This document shows positions 52,022 through 62,700 of a stretch of 64,000 nt of DNA, piece by piece. The notes under the pieces are model-generated. The model worked only from the letters and a program-made list of their open reading frames with translations. It searched no databases and was not told the DNA's origin. A program made the translations under genes and the position numbers. This DNA is from Saprospiraceae bacterium. Its GTDB lineage: Bacteria > Bacteroidota > Bacteroidia > Chitinophagales > Saprospiraceae. Position 1 is the stretch's first letter; each line of letters opens with the position of its first letter. The stretch spans positions 46,996-110,995 of the forward strand of contig JANQPA010000129.1 in assembly GCA_028285545.1 (NCBI GenBank). The letters are read 5' to 3'.

Positions 52022-52292
52022 TCATGCGAATCAGGAGTTAAAATATTTGATATTTTTTATTTCTTCCTTGGCTATTTTTGAGGAGGGCGTCCTGTAGGGA
52101 CGACATACAGGTAAAAACTAAGAGATGTTGCTGCCTTAGCGTGCCGTTAGGTACGCCACAAAACGCAGCTCTTTTATGTGGTGTACCTAACGGCACGCAT
52201 ATATGGAGTCCGTTCTCTGCTAAATACCTCTGTTAGGTCCCTAGCAGGACTATAATCCTATCAAACTCGGTTTCAGCCCCTGATTCGCATGA
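52022..52292. repeat. MITE-like composite element with terminal inverted repeats
   Basis: TCATGCGAATCAGG (52022-52035) and its complement CCTGATTCGCATGA (52279-52292) bound a 271-bp segment. Inside, a large stem (52140-52160 with 52179-52199, 20 of 21 matching, core TGCCGTTAGGTAC) and smaller hairpins around CGTCCTGTAGGGACG and GGTCCCTAGCAGGAC occur. No gene is inside. The type resembles dispersed intergenic repeats of Bacteroidota genomes, but only one copy is in this window. Confidence 0.65.
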
Positions 52293-52298
52293 CTTGAT

Positions 52299-52318
52299 TC
52301 ATGTTTTAATGCCTAATC
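52299..52318 (+). promoter_or_regulatory. 20-nt upstream motif, copy 1
   Basis: TCATGTTTTAATGCCTAATC ends 31 bp before the regulator start at 52350. The same motif, with one mismatch, occurs at 56713-56732 before the giant gene. It may be a shared promoter or leader element. Confidence 0.6.
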
Positions 52319-52349
52319 GGTGTTTCGTTTGCATTATTGAATTATTACA

Positions 52350-55300
52350 ATGTATACATGTGGTAAAATAAATGGTCAGTGGATCCTTTTCTTTTGGGTG
52401 GGACTTTGTTCTTTTCTTTGGATTGATTCCTACTCTCAAGCCTTCATTTCCCAGGAAGTGCTTCCTGCTCCGTCCATAACCTCTATAAGTACCTATAGTT
52501 TAAGCGAAGGCCTGCCAGACAATTGTATCAGCGATGGATTTCTAGATAGTAAGGGAAGGCTTTGGCTCAACCCTTGCTCATATACTATAGTAGATAGAGG
52601 GATTGGTTTTTTCCAGTATGATGGGAAACAAGCTTTTTTCTACCCAATAAAAGCAGATAGTCTATTTGCTGGGGAAGAGGGACTTAAGTGGAGAGTAGAA
52701 GGAGAATTAAAAAATGGCTTTCTATTCGGGCAGGCTGTTGATCATCCATTTATCTTCATGTGGCATCCTGACACCAGGGAACAACGCTTTTATTCATTCA
52801 ACTCCAACGAGCAGCTATTAAATATTAAAAAAAATCCAGGCGGAGGCCTATTGGTTCTTGTCCAAAAGAGTGATAGCTGTTTGATTTATGGTCTAAACCA
52901 AGCCAATAAAAAAGAAAAATTAGCTGAGTTTAGGAGTAAAAATCAATATGCTAAGGATTTCCTATTCTCTATATCCTTAGAAATTCATCATCAAAAAGCC
53001 TGGTTTTTTGTCCCGTTTGAAGGCTTGGCAGGTTTAGATCTAGAGAAAAATGAAACCTTTTATTACTCTTTTCAGGATCTGGTAGGTGAGCCAATAAAAT
53101 TTAGAGGGACAAGTGAATTGGATCTTAATGAGGGGACCGCTTTAATTAATGCATACAAATCTGATGAATTATTGCTGTATCTAGGGGTTCATCAAGGCTT
53201 TTATACCTTTCATATTCTTAGTCAAAAATTATCCCCTTTTCTTAAACTTAACCAGTTCTTGAAATCAGCGAATCTTCCGGAAAGGATGAGTATTTCTATC
53301 AACCAGGATTCGAGTCATAACCTGTTAATAAACTTTGGTTTTTTAGAAAATGTCTTAAGCAGCAATCATAGATTAAAGAATTATCTGAACCTACTATTGG
53401 ATCAGGACGGGCAATTAATAAATTACACAGATTTAATCAATACTATGAGTGGGTTTGCCCAAAATAAATCAGTTTCCATATGGGTAGGCAACTTTTTCGG
53501 CCATAATTTTAAGCAACAATTGGGCTGGGCTTCTTTGGGTGGTTTGATTATTTCAGAACTTCGAATGGAGTCATCAGGTATAAATGCTTATCCTTTAGCT
53601 TTAGGCATTAGGGCTATGGCGCTTCTGGATAGTAACCGCCTTTATTTTAATACGGATACAAGAGATTATATACTCAATATAAGGGATGGCACCTTTGATG
53701 AGGTTCCATTAGACGTGATGATATCAAATTTTCAGTCTAACATTATCTTTTCTGAAGATCAAATTTTATGGGTGGCTGGCAGACAAAAATTATTGAGGTA
53801 TAATCCTGCAATTGGTAGCACAGATTTTCATGAGTTAGGTATTGATTTTGAAAAATTCACTTTGATTAGCAATACAGAAATAGCCTTTTTTTCTCCGACA
53901 GGGGAATTATACTTCTATAATGTTGACCTTAAACAAAAAAGATCATTTACTTTCCAGGATTCCATATTTAGTGTAAAAAGTGAAGTGAATGAGCTCTATT
54001 ATTCGAATGAAGGTATGCTTTGGGTGGCAGCCAAAAATGGTTTGTGGAAATTCGATATTAAAAATAATCAGGTTCATTCCTTCGCTTCAACAAATGATTT
54101 TTTAGATGTGCACATTACATCGATCCATTTAGGAGAAAATGAGAAACTATGGTTAGGCACTTTTGATGCCGGCGTACTTATTTTGGATCTCGCTACTAAT
54201 AAAGTTGAACAAATTTCCAAGGTAGATGGTCTTTCCAACAATACTGTCACTGGCATTCTTTCCGATGAGGAAGGTAATCGCTGGATAAGCACTTACGATG
54301 GTATTACCGTCCTTTCCCCAACAGGTGAAGTTTTATTTGATTTATCTCAAGAGAACGGATTAACAAGCAATGAATTTAACAGGACCTCTTATGTTAAGTT
54401 TCCAGATGGGCGGATGGCCTTTGGAGGAGTGACAGGTATCAATATTCTGGAACCTCCAAAAATAAAAGAAGCATTTATTGATCGGACTCCTCTCAATATA
54501 TTTCTTACCAGTCATACCTACTATAGTAATGAAGCAGGTAAAAATTTAGTCTTGGAAGGGGATTATATTTCCCCACAAGCCATAAATATTCCAGCTGCTA
54601 ATCGGTATCTCATTTTGGATTTTTCTATTTCCGAATATGCCGACAGGTCTAAACATACTTATGCTTATAGACTGGTCCCCGGATGGGATAGAGATCAATC
54701 TCATGAAAATATTCCTTGGATTAATTTGGGGCCTGCCTCAGAATTAACACTGAACAACCTTCCTGTAGGAGATTACATCGTGCAGATCCGAGGAATTGAT
54801 CATAAAGGACGTACGACTGCCACCCCTTTACAAATCCCGATCCATGTAGAACAATTTTTTTATAGAACCTGGTGGTTCTATGCCCTTTGTTCTCTTCCCT
54901 TTTTATTGGGTGCTTGGATTTGGATACGAAGAATACTTACTGAAAGAAAACGATTAAAGATAGAAGTAGAAAAACGAACCAAGGAAATCCGCCTGGACAA
55001 GGAGATCATTGCCCGGCAAGTGGAGGAGCTTCAGCAATTTGATCAAGCCAAATCCAGATTTTTTGCCAATATCTCCCATGAATTGCGCACTCCTTTGACC
55101 ATCATTTTAGGTATGATTGAGCAAATAGACAAACAACCCAAACGATGGCTAAACAAGGGCGTGAAAATGATCCGCAATAATGGCTCCAATTTACTGGAAT
55201 TGGTTAATCAGATTTTGGAGTTGCAAAAATTGGAATCTGGCAATCTAAGCGTAAATCTTCAGTTAGATGATATTATCCCTTTCCTAAAAAGTATATTTAA

Positions 55301-56591
55301 CCAGTTTGAGGCACTGGCAGTTAGTAAATCCTTACAGATGGAATTTATTTCTGAAATGGAAAGCCTTGATATGGATTATGATCAGGAAAAGATCCTGCGT
55401 ATCGTTTCTAATCTTTTATCCAATGCCATAAAATATACCCCAGAAAAAGGGAAGGTAAACTTTACAATCTCGTCAGGTAAAATAGGTGAATCCGTGCAGG
55501 AAGACCACTTGATTTTGACAGTTGAAGATACTGGCCATGGCATCCACCATGAAGAGCTTCCCTATATTTTTGATCGTTTTTTTCAGGCCAGTTCACAGGA
55601 AAAAATCATCAATAGTGGAACAGGTATTGGTTTATCTTTAACTCAAGAATTGGTAAAGTTACTCAATGGAAAAATTGAAGTCTTCAGCCAATTGGGCCAA
55701 GGAACCACTTTCCAGGTTTTCCTGCCCATCACCCAAAAGGCAAATCCTGGGCAAAGAAAAGACCAGCTCAACATTCAGGCTGCTGTTTTGGGTACACAAG
55801 GGCCTCCGGAAAAAGAAAAAATAGCTGCAGAAGATCTTCCTTTAGCCTTAATCGTGGAAGATAATGTTGACATTGCCCAATACCTTCAAATATGTTTGGA
55901 AGGATCTTACCGTATGCATTTTGCCAGGAACGGACAAGAAGGAATTGATCAGGCCTTAGAACAAGTCCCTGATATTATTGTCAGTGATGTGATGATGCCG
56001 GAAAAAAATGGTTTTGAACTGTGTGAAACTCTTAATGAAGATATTCGAACGAGCCATATTCCAATTATTCTGCTCACCGCCAAATCAGATGTTGATTCCC
56101 GTATTGCCGGATTAAAAAAAGGAGCAGATGACTATCTGGCCAAACCATTCCATGAAGAAGAGCTGCTCATTAGGATGAAAAACTTGCTGGATATTCGGCT
56201 CAAGCTACAAAAACGATATCAGAATTTGTTTGACCAGGCGCCCATGATAGAAGAACCTGAGGTTTCCAAAGAAGATGAATTTATGCTAAAATTCAAAGAA
56301 ATTATTGAACCTCAGTTAAGTGATCCTGATTTTGATTCCGAAAAATTGACCCAGGCCCTCTTTATGAGTCGATCCCATCTAAGCAGAAAAATCAAAGCAC
56401 TCACCGGCCGCTCATTAGGTATTTATATTCGTTCCCTCCGGCTTCAAAAAGCCAGGCATTTATTGCTGACTTCTGATCTAAGCATTAAAGAAATTGGCTA
56501 TGAAGTAGGTTTGTATAATCCCACCTACTTTTCTCGCACCTACCAGGAAGAATTTGGTGAATCCCCCTCCAAAACCCGTGAAATCCACTAA
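52350..56591 (+). CDS. Hybrid two-component sensor with AraC output (1413 aa)
   Basis: The protein has an N-terminal signal/anchor (about 1-32), then a long propeller of periplasmic sensor repeats (about 40-720). A Y_Y_Y-like domain follows (about 720-815), then a membrane helix (FYALCSLPFLLGAWIWI). The kinase core has H910 (ISHELRTPLT), an N box (SNLLSNAIKYTP) and VEDTGHGI. The receiver has D1213 (VSDVMMP) and the C terminus has two AraC HTH units ending FSRTYQEEFGESPSKTREIH. Hybrid regulators of this form sense glycans or oligosaccharides in Bacteroidota and activate nearby genes. The giant gene 176 bp downstream is a candidate target. Confidence 0.93.
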   Translation: MYTCGKINGQWILFFWVGLCSFLWIDSYSQAFISQEVLPAPSITSISTYSLSEGLPDNCISDGFLDSKGRLWLNPCSYTIVDRGIGFFQYDGKQAFFYPIKADSLFAGEEGLKWRVEGELKNGFLFGQAVDHPFIFMWHPDTREQRFYSFNSNEQLLNIKKNPGGGLLVLVQKSDSCLIYGLNQANKKEKLAEFRSKNQYAKDFLFSISLEIHHQKAWFFVPFEGLAGLDLEKNETFYYSFQDLVGEPIKFRGTSELDLNEGTALINAYKSDELLLYLGVHQGFYTFHILSQKLSPFLKLNQFLKSANLPERMSISINQDSSHNLLINFGFLENVLSSNHRLKNYLNLLLDQDGQLINYTDLINTMSGFAQNKSVSIWVGNFFGHNFKQQLGWASLGGLIISELRMESSGINAYPLALGIRAMALLDSNRLYFNTDTRDYILNIRDGTFDEVPLDVMISNFQSNIIFSEDQILWVAGRQKLLRYNPAIGSTDFHELGIDFEKFTLISNTEIAFFSPTGELYFYNVDLKQKRSFTFQDSIFSVKSEVNELYYSNEGMLWVAAKNGLWKFDIKNNQVHSFASTNDFLDVHITSIHLGENEKLWLGTFDAGVLILDLATNKVEQISKVDGLSNNTVTGILSDEEGNRWISTYDGITVLSPTGEVLFDLSQENGLTSNEFNRTSYVKFPDGRMAFGGVTGINILEPPKIKEAFIDRTPLNIFLTSHTYYSNEAGKNLVLEGDYISPQAINIPAANRYLILDFSISEYADRSKHTYAYRLVPGWDRDQSHENIPWINLGPASELTLNNLPVGDYIVQIRGIDHKGRTTATPLQIPIHVEQFFYRTWWFYALCSLPFLLGAWIWIRRILTERKRLKIEVEKRTKEIRLDKEIIARQVEELQQFDQAKSRFFANISHELRTPLTIILGMIEQIDKQPKRWLNKGVKMIRNNGSNLLELVNQILELQKLESGNLSVNLQLDDIIPFLKSIFNQFEALAVSKSLQMEFISEMESLDMDYDQEKILRIVSNLLSNAIKYTPEKGKVNFTISSGKIGESVQEDHLILTVEDTGHGIHHEELPYIFDRFFQASSQEKIINSGTGIGLSLTQELVKLLNGKIEVFSQLGQGTTFQVFLPITQKANPGQRKDQLNIQAAVLGTQGPPEKEKIAAEDLPLALIVEDNVDIAQYLQICLEGSYRMHFARNGQEGIDQALEQVPDIIVSDVMMPEKNGFELCETLNEDIRTSHIPIILLTAKSDVDSRIAGLKKGADDYLAKPFHEEELLIRMKNLLDIRLKLQKRYQNLFDQAPMIEEPEVSKEDEFMLKFKEIIEPQLSDPDFDSEKLTQALFMSRSHLSRKIKALTGRSLGIYIRSLRLQKARHLLLTSDLSIKEIGYEVGLYNPTYFSRTYQEEFGESPSKTREIH

Positions 56592-56593
56592 AA

Positions 56594-56625
56594 AGTCATA
56601 TAGGTAAACTCATTAGTCATATAGG
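56594..56625 (+). promoter_or_regulatory. Pair of 11-bp direct repeats before the giant gene
   Basis: AGTCATATAGG is repeated exactly (56594-56604 and 56615-56625) with a 21-bp period. It is about 145-175 bp upstream of the giant gene start. A two-turn spacing fits a dimeric AraC-type or LytTR-type regulator on one DNA face. Confidence 0.55.
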
Positions 56626-56712
56626 AAAAGCCTCCTTTTCCTACTTCCCTGACCTTTGTTTCATAGGAATTAGCCATAGGAAGCAACATAAAGCCATTGC
56701 CTCCTCCCAGGT

Positions 56713-56732
56713 CATTTTTTAATGCCTAATCA
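56713..56732 (+). promoter_or_regulatory. 20-nt upstream motif, copy 2
   Basis: TCATTTTTTAATGCCTAATC matches 19 of 20 bases of 52299-52318. It ends 35 bp before the giant gene start, a similar distance to copy 1 and its gene. Confidence 0.6.
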
Positions 56733-56767
56733 CATAACATTAACTACTATTTTAAATCTATTAAACC

Positions 56768-59700
56768 ATGAAACAATTAAAGGCGCTTGGACTTAGACGA
56801 TTGATGGGGATCATTATAATGCTATTTTTATTAGCCCTACCCTTTTTTGTTAATTATAATGTTCAGAACGAAAGGAAAACCAAAAAAAAGTTTACTGCCT
56901 CATATGTAACGCTGGAGGATCACAATCCTGATTATTGGAAAAAAGATGGACTTTTTGGCAATTACATAAGAGAATACGAGCTAAAAGAATTCAGAGATAG
57001 AAATGCCAAACATTTTCCTTCTGAAAGTGGAAATGTGGCGGTCATCAGCGCAGGGTCCATTCATTATTTGGATGAACAAGGCAACTGGCAGGAAATTGAT
57101 ACCCGAATCCGAGAATCTAAGGTGCAGGGCTATGCCTATGAAAACACCCACAATGGCATCAGAACCTGGTACCCGGATGAAACCGGCGAGTCAATAGAAG
57201 TAGGATTTGATAATGAGTTTTTATCCATTGGAAGTAATATGACCTTAAGCTGGGAGGATGAAGATGGCAATGTGCTCAAGCGTCAATCTTCCACTTTTTC
57301 ATTCCCGGAAGCAGATAGCAATAAAGTAGTCTATCACGCTTTTTTCCCAGGAGTAGATAACGAATTTGAGATTGAACCTGATAGAGTAAAAAACAAGCTA
57401 ATCTTAAAAAGAAGGCCAACGGCCAAGGGAAACTACTTAGTATTAAGTGAACAATTGGTTTTACCTAAAGGATGGACTGTCAAATTATATGAAGAAAACA
57501 TTGGTAAGATCTATGAAACTAAAAATGGTTTTGACATTGTAGATAACCTTGGAATCCCACAGCTGACGGTGCCTGCACCCGAGGTCTATAGTGTAGCCGA
57601 GCAAAAACATCCAATAGAAGAACTACCTGCTAAGTGGATCTTAGAGCAAGAGGGTCAAGTTTTGACCTTAAAAATGCAGGTGGAACAAAGCTGGCTACAA
57701 GATCCGAATTTAAAATATCCTGTGGTTTTAGACCCTACCATTACCAGATATGGATTTGAAGGAGGTTGGGTTTCCTCAGATAGGAAAATAAGTATTTTTA
57801 ACCCAGTTCAAGTAGGATTATCACTTGGTATTATTTACAGAGGATGGATCAAATGGGATGTTGGTAGTATTCCTACCGATGCCAATATTCAATCTGTCAA
57901 AGGACGATTCTATACATCAGGAGGTAATAGTATCCTCTTCCCAATCAATGTAAATCAATTTTCTCGCAAGAATTTTAATTTCCAAGGTAAACATTCTCCA
58001 GAAGATTATTATGTCTATTTAAGTCAGACGTATGATGATATAGGTTCGGGGCCAACCTACTCTTCTTTTTCATATTCTGGTCATAATGATCATACAACAT
58101 ACTATCCAAATCATATTTTGGATACAGATGACCTTGGTGACCAGGCTCAAGCGGATCTGCAAGCAAAAAGAAGGGTCCATGACGATTTTTTTTCAGTGGG
58201 AATAGCTGCTGGACAGATAAATTGTGATTGGGAGGATCCTGATGAATGTTCTTTCGTGGAATTTTTAGCCAGGAAATCTCTGCTAACTGTTAGCTATTGT
58301 GCGCCTCTCAGTATCATAAGTCAACCAACTGACAATGCATTCTGTAAAAATGGGAATGCAATATTTTCAGTTGCCGTAGAAGGAATTGACCCTACCCAGA
58401 ATACGCAATGGCAATATTCATCCAATAATGGTGCTAGCTGGAATGATGTAGTGGATGGTGGTTCTGCTCCAGTCATTTCTGGGGCTAATACCCCAACCCT
58501 TAGCCTTTCCAATATACCAGATTCCTGGGATAATTACCAATTTAGATATTCCAATGCCTGTGGAAATAACATCGTCTTGTCAAATTCGGTTACCTTAACT
58601 AAAGCATTGGTACCTTCCCTTTCTTCCAACCCTCAATCAGGAGGCGCTTGCGAGGGGGGTTCTTTTACTTTTAGTGCTTCCTTTTCGGATGCTATGAACT
58701 ACCAGTGGCAACAATCAATCGACGGTGGCTCCACTTGGGCGGATCTTAGTGAAAATCAATTCTATCAAGGTGTAACGAGCAATACCCTTTCCATTCTCAA
58801 TATCCCTGCCCGCTTAAATGGCAGACAATTTAGGCTACGAGCCTACAGTGACTGTAAAGAAAATGTTTCCAGTCCCGCTACGCTAACCTTGACCTTATTG
58901 CCAAGTATTGCTTTAGATCCAGACCCTGTAAACATCAAAGAAGGAGAAAGTGCTACTTTTACTGCTGATTTCATTTCGAGTACCTCCTTACAATGGGCCT
59001 ATACTGACGATGGAGGAGCTACCTGGGTAGCTTTAAACGACGGTGGTGGTGGGCGCCCTATATCCGGAGCTACAAGCAATACCCTCATATTAAGTAATGT
59101 ACCATTAAGCTGGGATGGTCGAGAATATGCCCTTAGAGGATATAATAACTTTTGTGGTCCTGTTTACACTAATAAGGCATTACTTACGGTTATAGATTGT
59201 GCTTCTCCAGTAGCCACCTGTAAAGCGATTACCATTCAATTAGATGCTAATAACAGTGCTCGTATTGGGGCTTCTGATGTTGATGCAGGAAAAACCTCTT
59301 ACTGTGATTTGAAAAGTTTAACGGTTACACCGGAGGTTTTTGACTGTAGTACGCTTGGAGATCAAACTGTTGTATTAACCATCACTAATGCTTTGAACGT
59401 TACTTCGTCCTGTGAAGCTACCGTTACGGTATTGGAGAAAACAAAGCCAGTGCCAGATTTGGCCAATCTACCTACTATAGAAGATGAATGCTCTGTTACT
59501 ATCCCTTCTCCTCCTACGGCTACCGATAATTGTGGGGGCACCATAGTAGGGACTACTGATGACCCTTTAACTTATTCTACTCAGGGCACCCATACCGTCA
59601 CCTGGTCATTTGATGACGGGAACGGGAATGTTGAAACCCAAACACAATTGGTCATTATTGAGGATAGAACCCCTCCGGTAGTTCTTACCAGGGATTATAC

Positions 59701-62700
59701 TTTTCAACGCCCTTACCCTGGTAAGTTGGCACTTTCTCCACTCATGATTGACAATGGATCAAATGATAATTGTGGCATCAAAGAGATGAGAATAGCCCCC
59801 AATGAGACCCCCTCTATATTTTGGGGGCAAATGAGAGTCCGCCTTGCGGTAACTGATTTCAATAACAATACAAGCTTTCAAAATGCTACGATTACAGTCA
59901 TAGATGAAATAGCCCCAATTGCTCTTTGTCAAAATATTACTGTGAAGCTTAATGAAGATGGCCTAGGTGCTGCTACAGCTGCTGCTGTGGATGACGGTTC
60001 TTATGATGCCGCCAGCGGTATACGTGAATTAAGTTTAAATAAATCCCATTTTAGCTGTAGTGATATTGGAGCTAATCCAGTGGTACTTAGCGTAACTGAT
60101 TATTTTTATAATACCAGCACCTGTAATGCAACAATTATGGTATTAGATAGGGTACCTCCAAAAGCCATATGCAAGGACATAGCCATAGATGCATTAGAAA
60201 ATGGTCAGGTCACCATTACAGCTGAAATGCTGGCTAATGGTTCTACTGATAATTGTGGCGATCTTTCTTTTGAGTTCTCAGATGGTTTAACAGAAAGAAC
60301 CTTAGACTGTGGACGATACATTCATAGAGAGCTAATTGTAATAAAAGACAATAATGGCAATAGGAGTACTTGTACGGCTGCTGTTGGTATTAGCGATGAT
60401 CTTCCTCCGGTAGCTACTTGTAAAGATATTACCCTTGAATTAGATAAAAATAGCCAGGCAGCTATTACAGCTGATCAAGTAAATAATGGGTCCACGGATA
60501 ATTGTGATATAGCTAAGATAAGTCTGGATCAAAAGGATTTCGATTGCAATCATCTTGGGGATAATCCTGTGGTGCTTGCGGTAACAGATAATGTTGGTAA
60601 TACTAGTATTTGTAAGGCTACTGTAACCGTGGTAGATGAATTAGCTCCTATTGCTATTTGTAAAGATATTACAGCAGAAGTAGGCAAAAATAGTACCACC
60701 ATCATTAAAGCACAAGACTTGGATAATGGATCAACAGATAATTGTGGTTCTTTATCCTTTGAATTTACTGATGGTACTAATGAGAAAGTCATCCAATGTG
60801 GAGATTTCGGCGTTGCTGCAGTTCTTATTGTAAAAGATGATAGAGGTAATCAAAGTAGTTGTACAAGCAATATCACTGTTATAGATAATACTCCACCAAT
60901 CGCTAAATGCAAGGACATTACGGTTGAATTGGATGAAAATGGATCTGGTCAATTCTTTGACTCAGATGTTGATGATGGCTCTACAGACAATTGTCAATTA
61001 GCTGGTCCTGGTTTTTTACCTCCCATTCTTGTTGGATGCAATACCAAAAGTAAATTCTCGCACACTTTAACAGTTAAGGACATTTCTGGAAACGAACATT
61101 CCTGTACTGCTCAGGTATCCGTAATAAATCGAATTGCTCCAATAGCTATTTGTCAGGATGTGACTGTTCAATTGGATGAAAATGGCAAGGCTAATCTTAC
61201 AGCTGATCAAATAAATAATGAATCCATGGGCAATTGTGGTATTGCTGATAAAAGTCTAGATCAAAATAATTTTGATTGCAGTCACCTAGGAGATAATCCA
61301 GTTGTGCTAATGGTAACGGATAATGAAGGTAATTCAAGTACTTGTGAGGCTACGGTAAGGGTGGTAGATGAGGTAGCCCCTATCGCCATTTGTAAAGATA
61401 TTACAGTAGCAACAGGCAAAAATGGCACCGCCATTGTTACTGCACAAGAATTGGGTGATGGATCAACAGATAATTGTGGTTCTTTATCCTTTGAATTTTC
61501 TGATGGTACTGAGGAGAAAGTCATCCAATGTGGAGCCATCGACCTTGGTGAAGTTATAATAGTAAAAGATGATAGTGGTAATGAAAGTAGTTGTACAAGC
61601 AATATCACTGTTATAGATAATACTCCACCGGTAGTCAATTGTAAGGACATTACGGTTGAATTGGATGAGAATGGCTTTGGTTATTATTTTAACTCAGATA
61701 TTGATGATGGCGCTTCAGACAATTGTCAATTAGCTTTGCCTTTGTATTCTCATATTCCCTATTCTCTTACATGCAATTCCCTAAGGGAATTCTCGCGCAC
61801 TATAACTGTTAAGGATCTTTCTGGAAACCGACATTCCTGTACTGCTCAGGTTACAGTGGTAGATCGAATTGCTCCTAAAGCAATTTGCCAGGATGTGACG
61901 GTTCAGTTGAATGAAAATGGCCAGGCCACTATCACAGCTGATCAAATTAATAATGAATCCATGGATAATTGTGAGATTGCTGAGATGAGCCTTGATAAAA
62001 CTATTCTTAGCTGTGAGGATGCCACCGTCACTTTAACGGTTAAAGATAAAGATGGCAATGAAAGTGATTGCACTTCAAAAATCGAAACATTAGATGAAGT
62101 ACCCCCTCAAGCTAAGTGCAAAGAAGTAATGACTTTTTTCAATAAAGATGGTAAGAGTATTGTTATCCCATCTGATTTTGATGATGGCTCTTTTGATGCT
62201 TGTGGTCAGGTAGAAATTGGCTTTTTGGATGGAAAAGATAAAATTGAGGTGATTTGTGGTTTTAATAATAGCAAAAGAAGGGTTACTCTATTGGTGACTG
62301 ATAAAAGTGGCAACACCAGTACTTGTGTGACAAAACTAGTTGTAAATGATAAGATTCCTCCAACCGTTAAGTGTAAGGATATCACTCTATTTTTACCTGA
62401 ATCAGGCGCTGTTCCTTATGATGTTTCCATGATCGATGATGGAAGTTATGATAATTGTGGTTCCAATGGGATCATCCCAGAGGAAAGATTATTAACATGT
62501 GAAAACATCGGAGAATTTACTGATGAATTTAAATTTAGAGATAGAGCCGGAAATGAAAGCTCTTGTACAGCTACAGTCACAGTTCTTGACAATTTGAACC
62601 CCATTGCAAAATGCCAGGACATCACTATTCAATTGGATGTAAATGGTCGGGCTGATTTAAAACCAGATCAAATAGATATGAGCTCAAGTGATAATTGCGG

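Noticed and set aside
60550..61650. Two similar minus-strand frames inside the giant gene
   Set aside because: They are antisense shadows that look alike because the sense strand is a duplicated repeat, with no start signals or family features.
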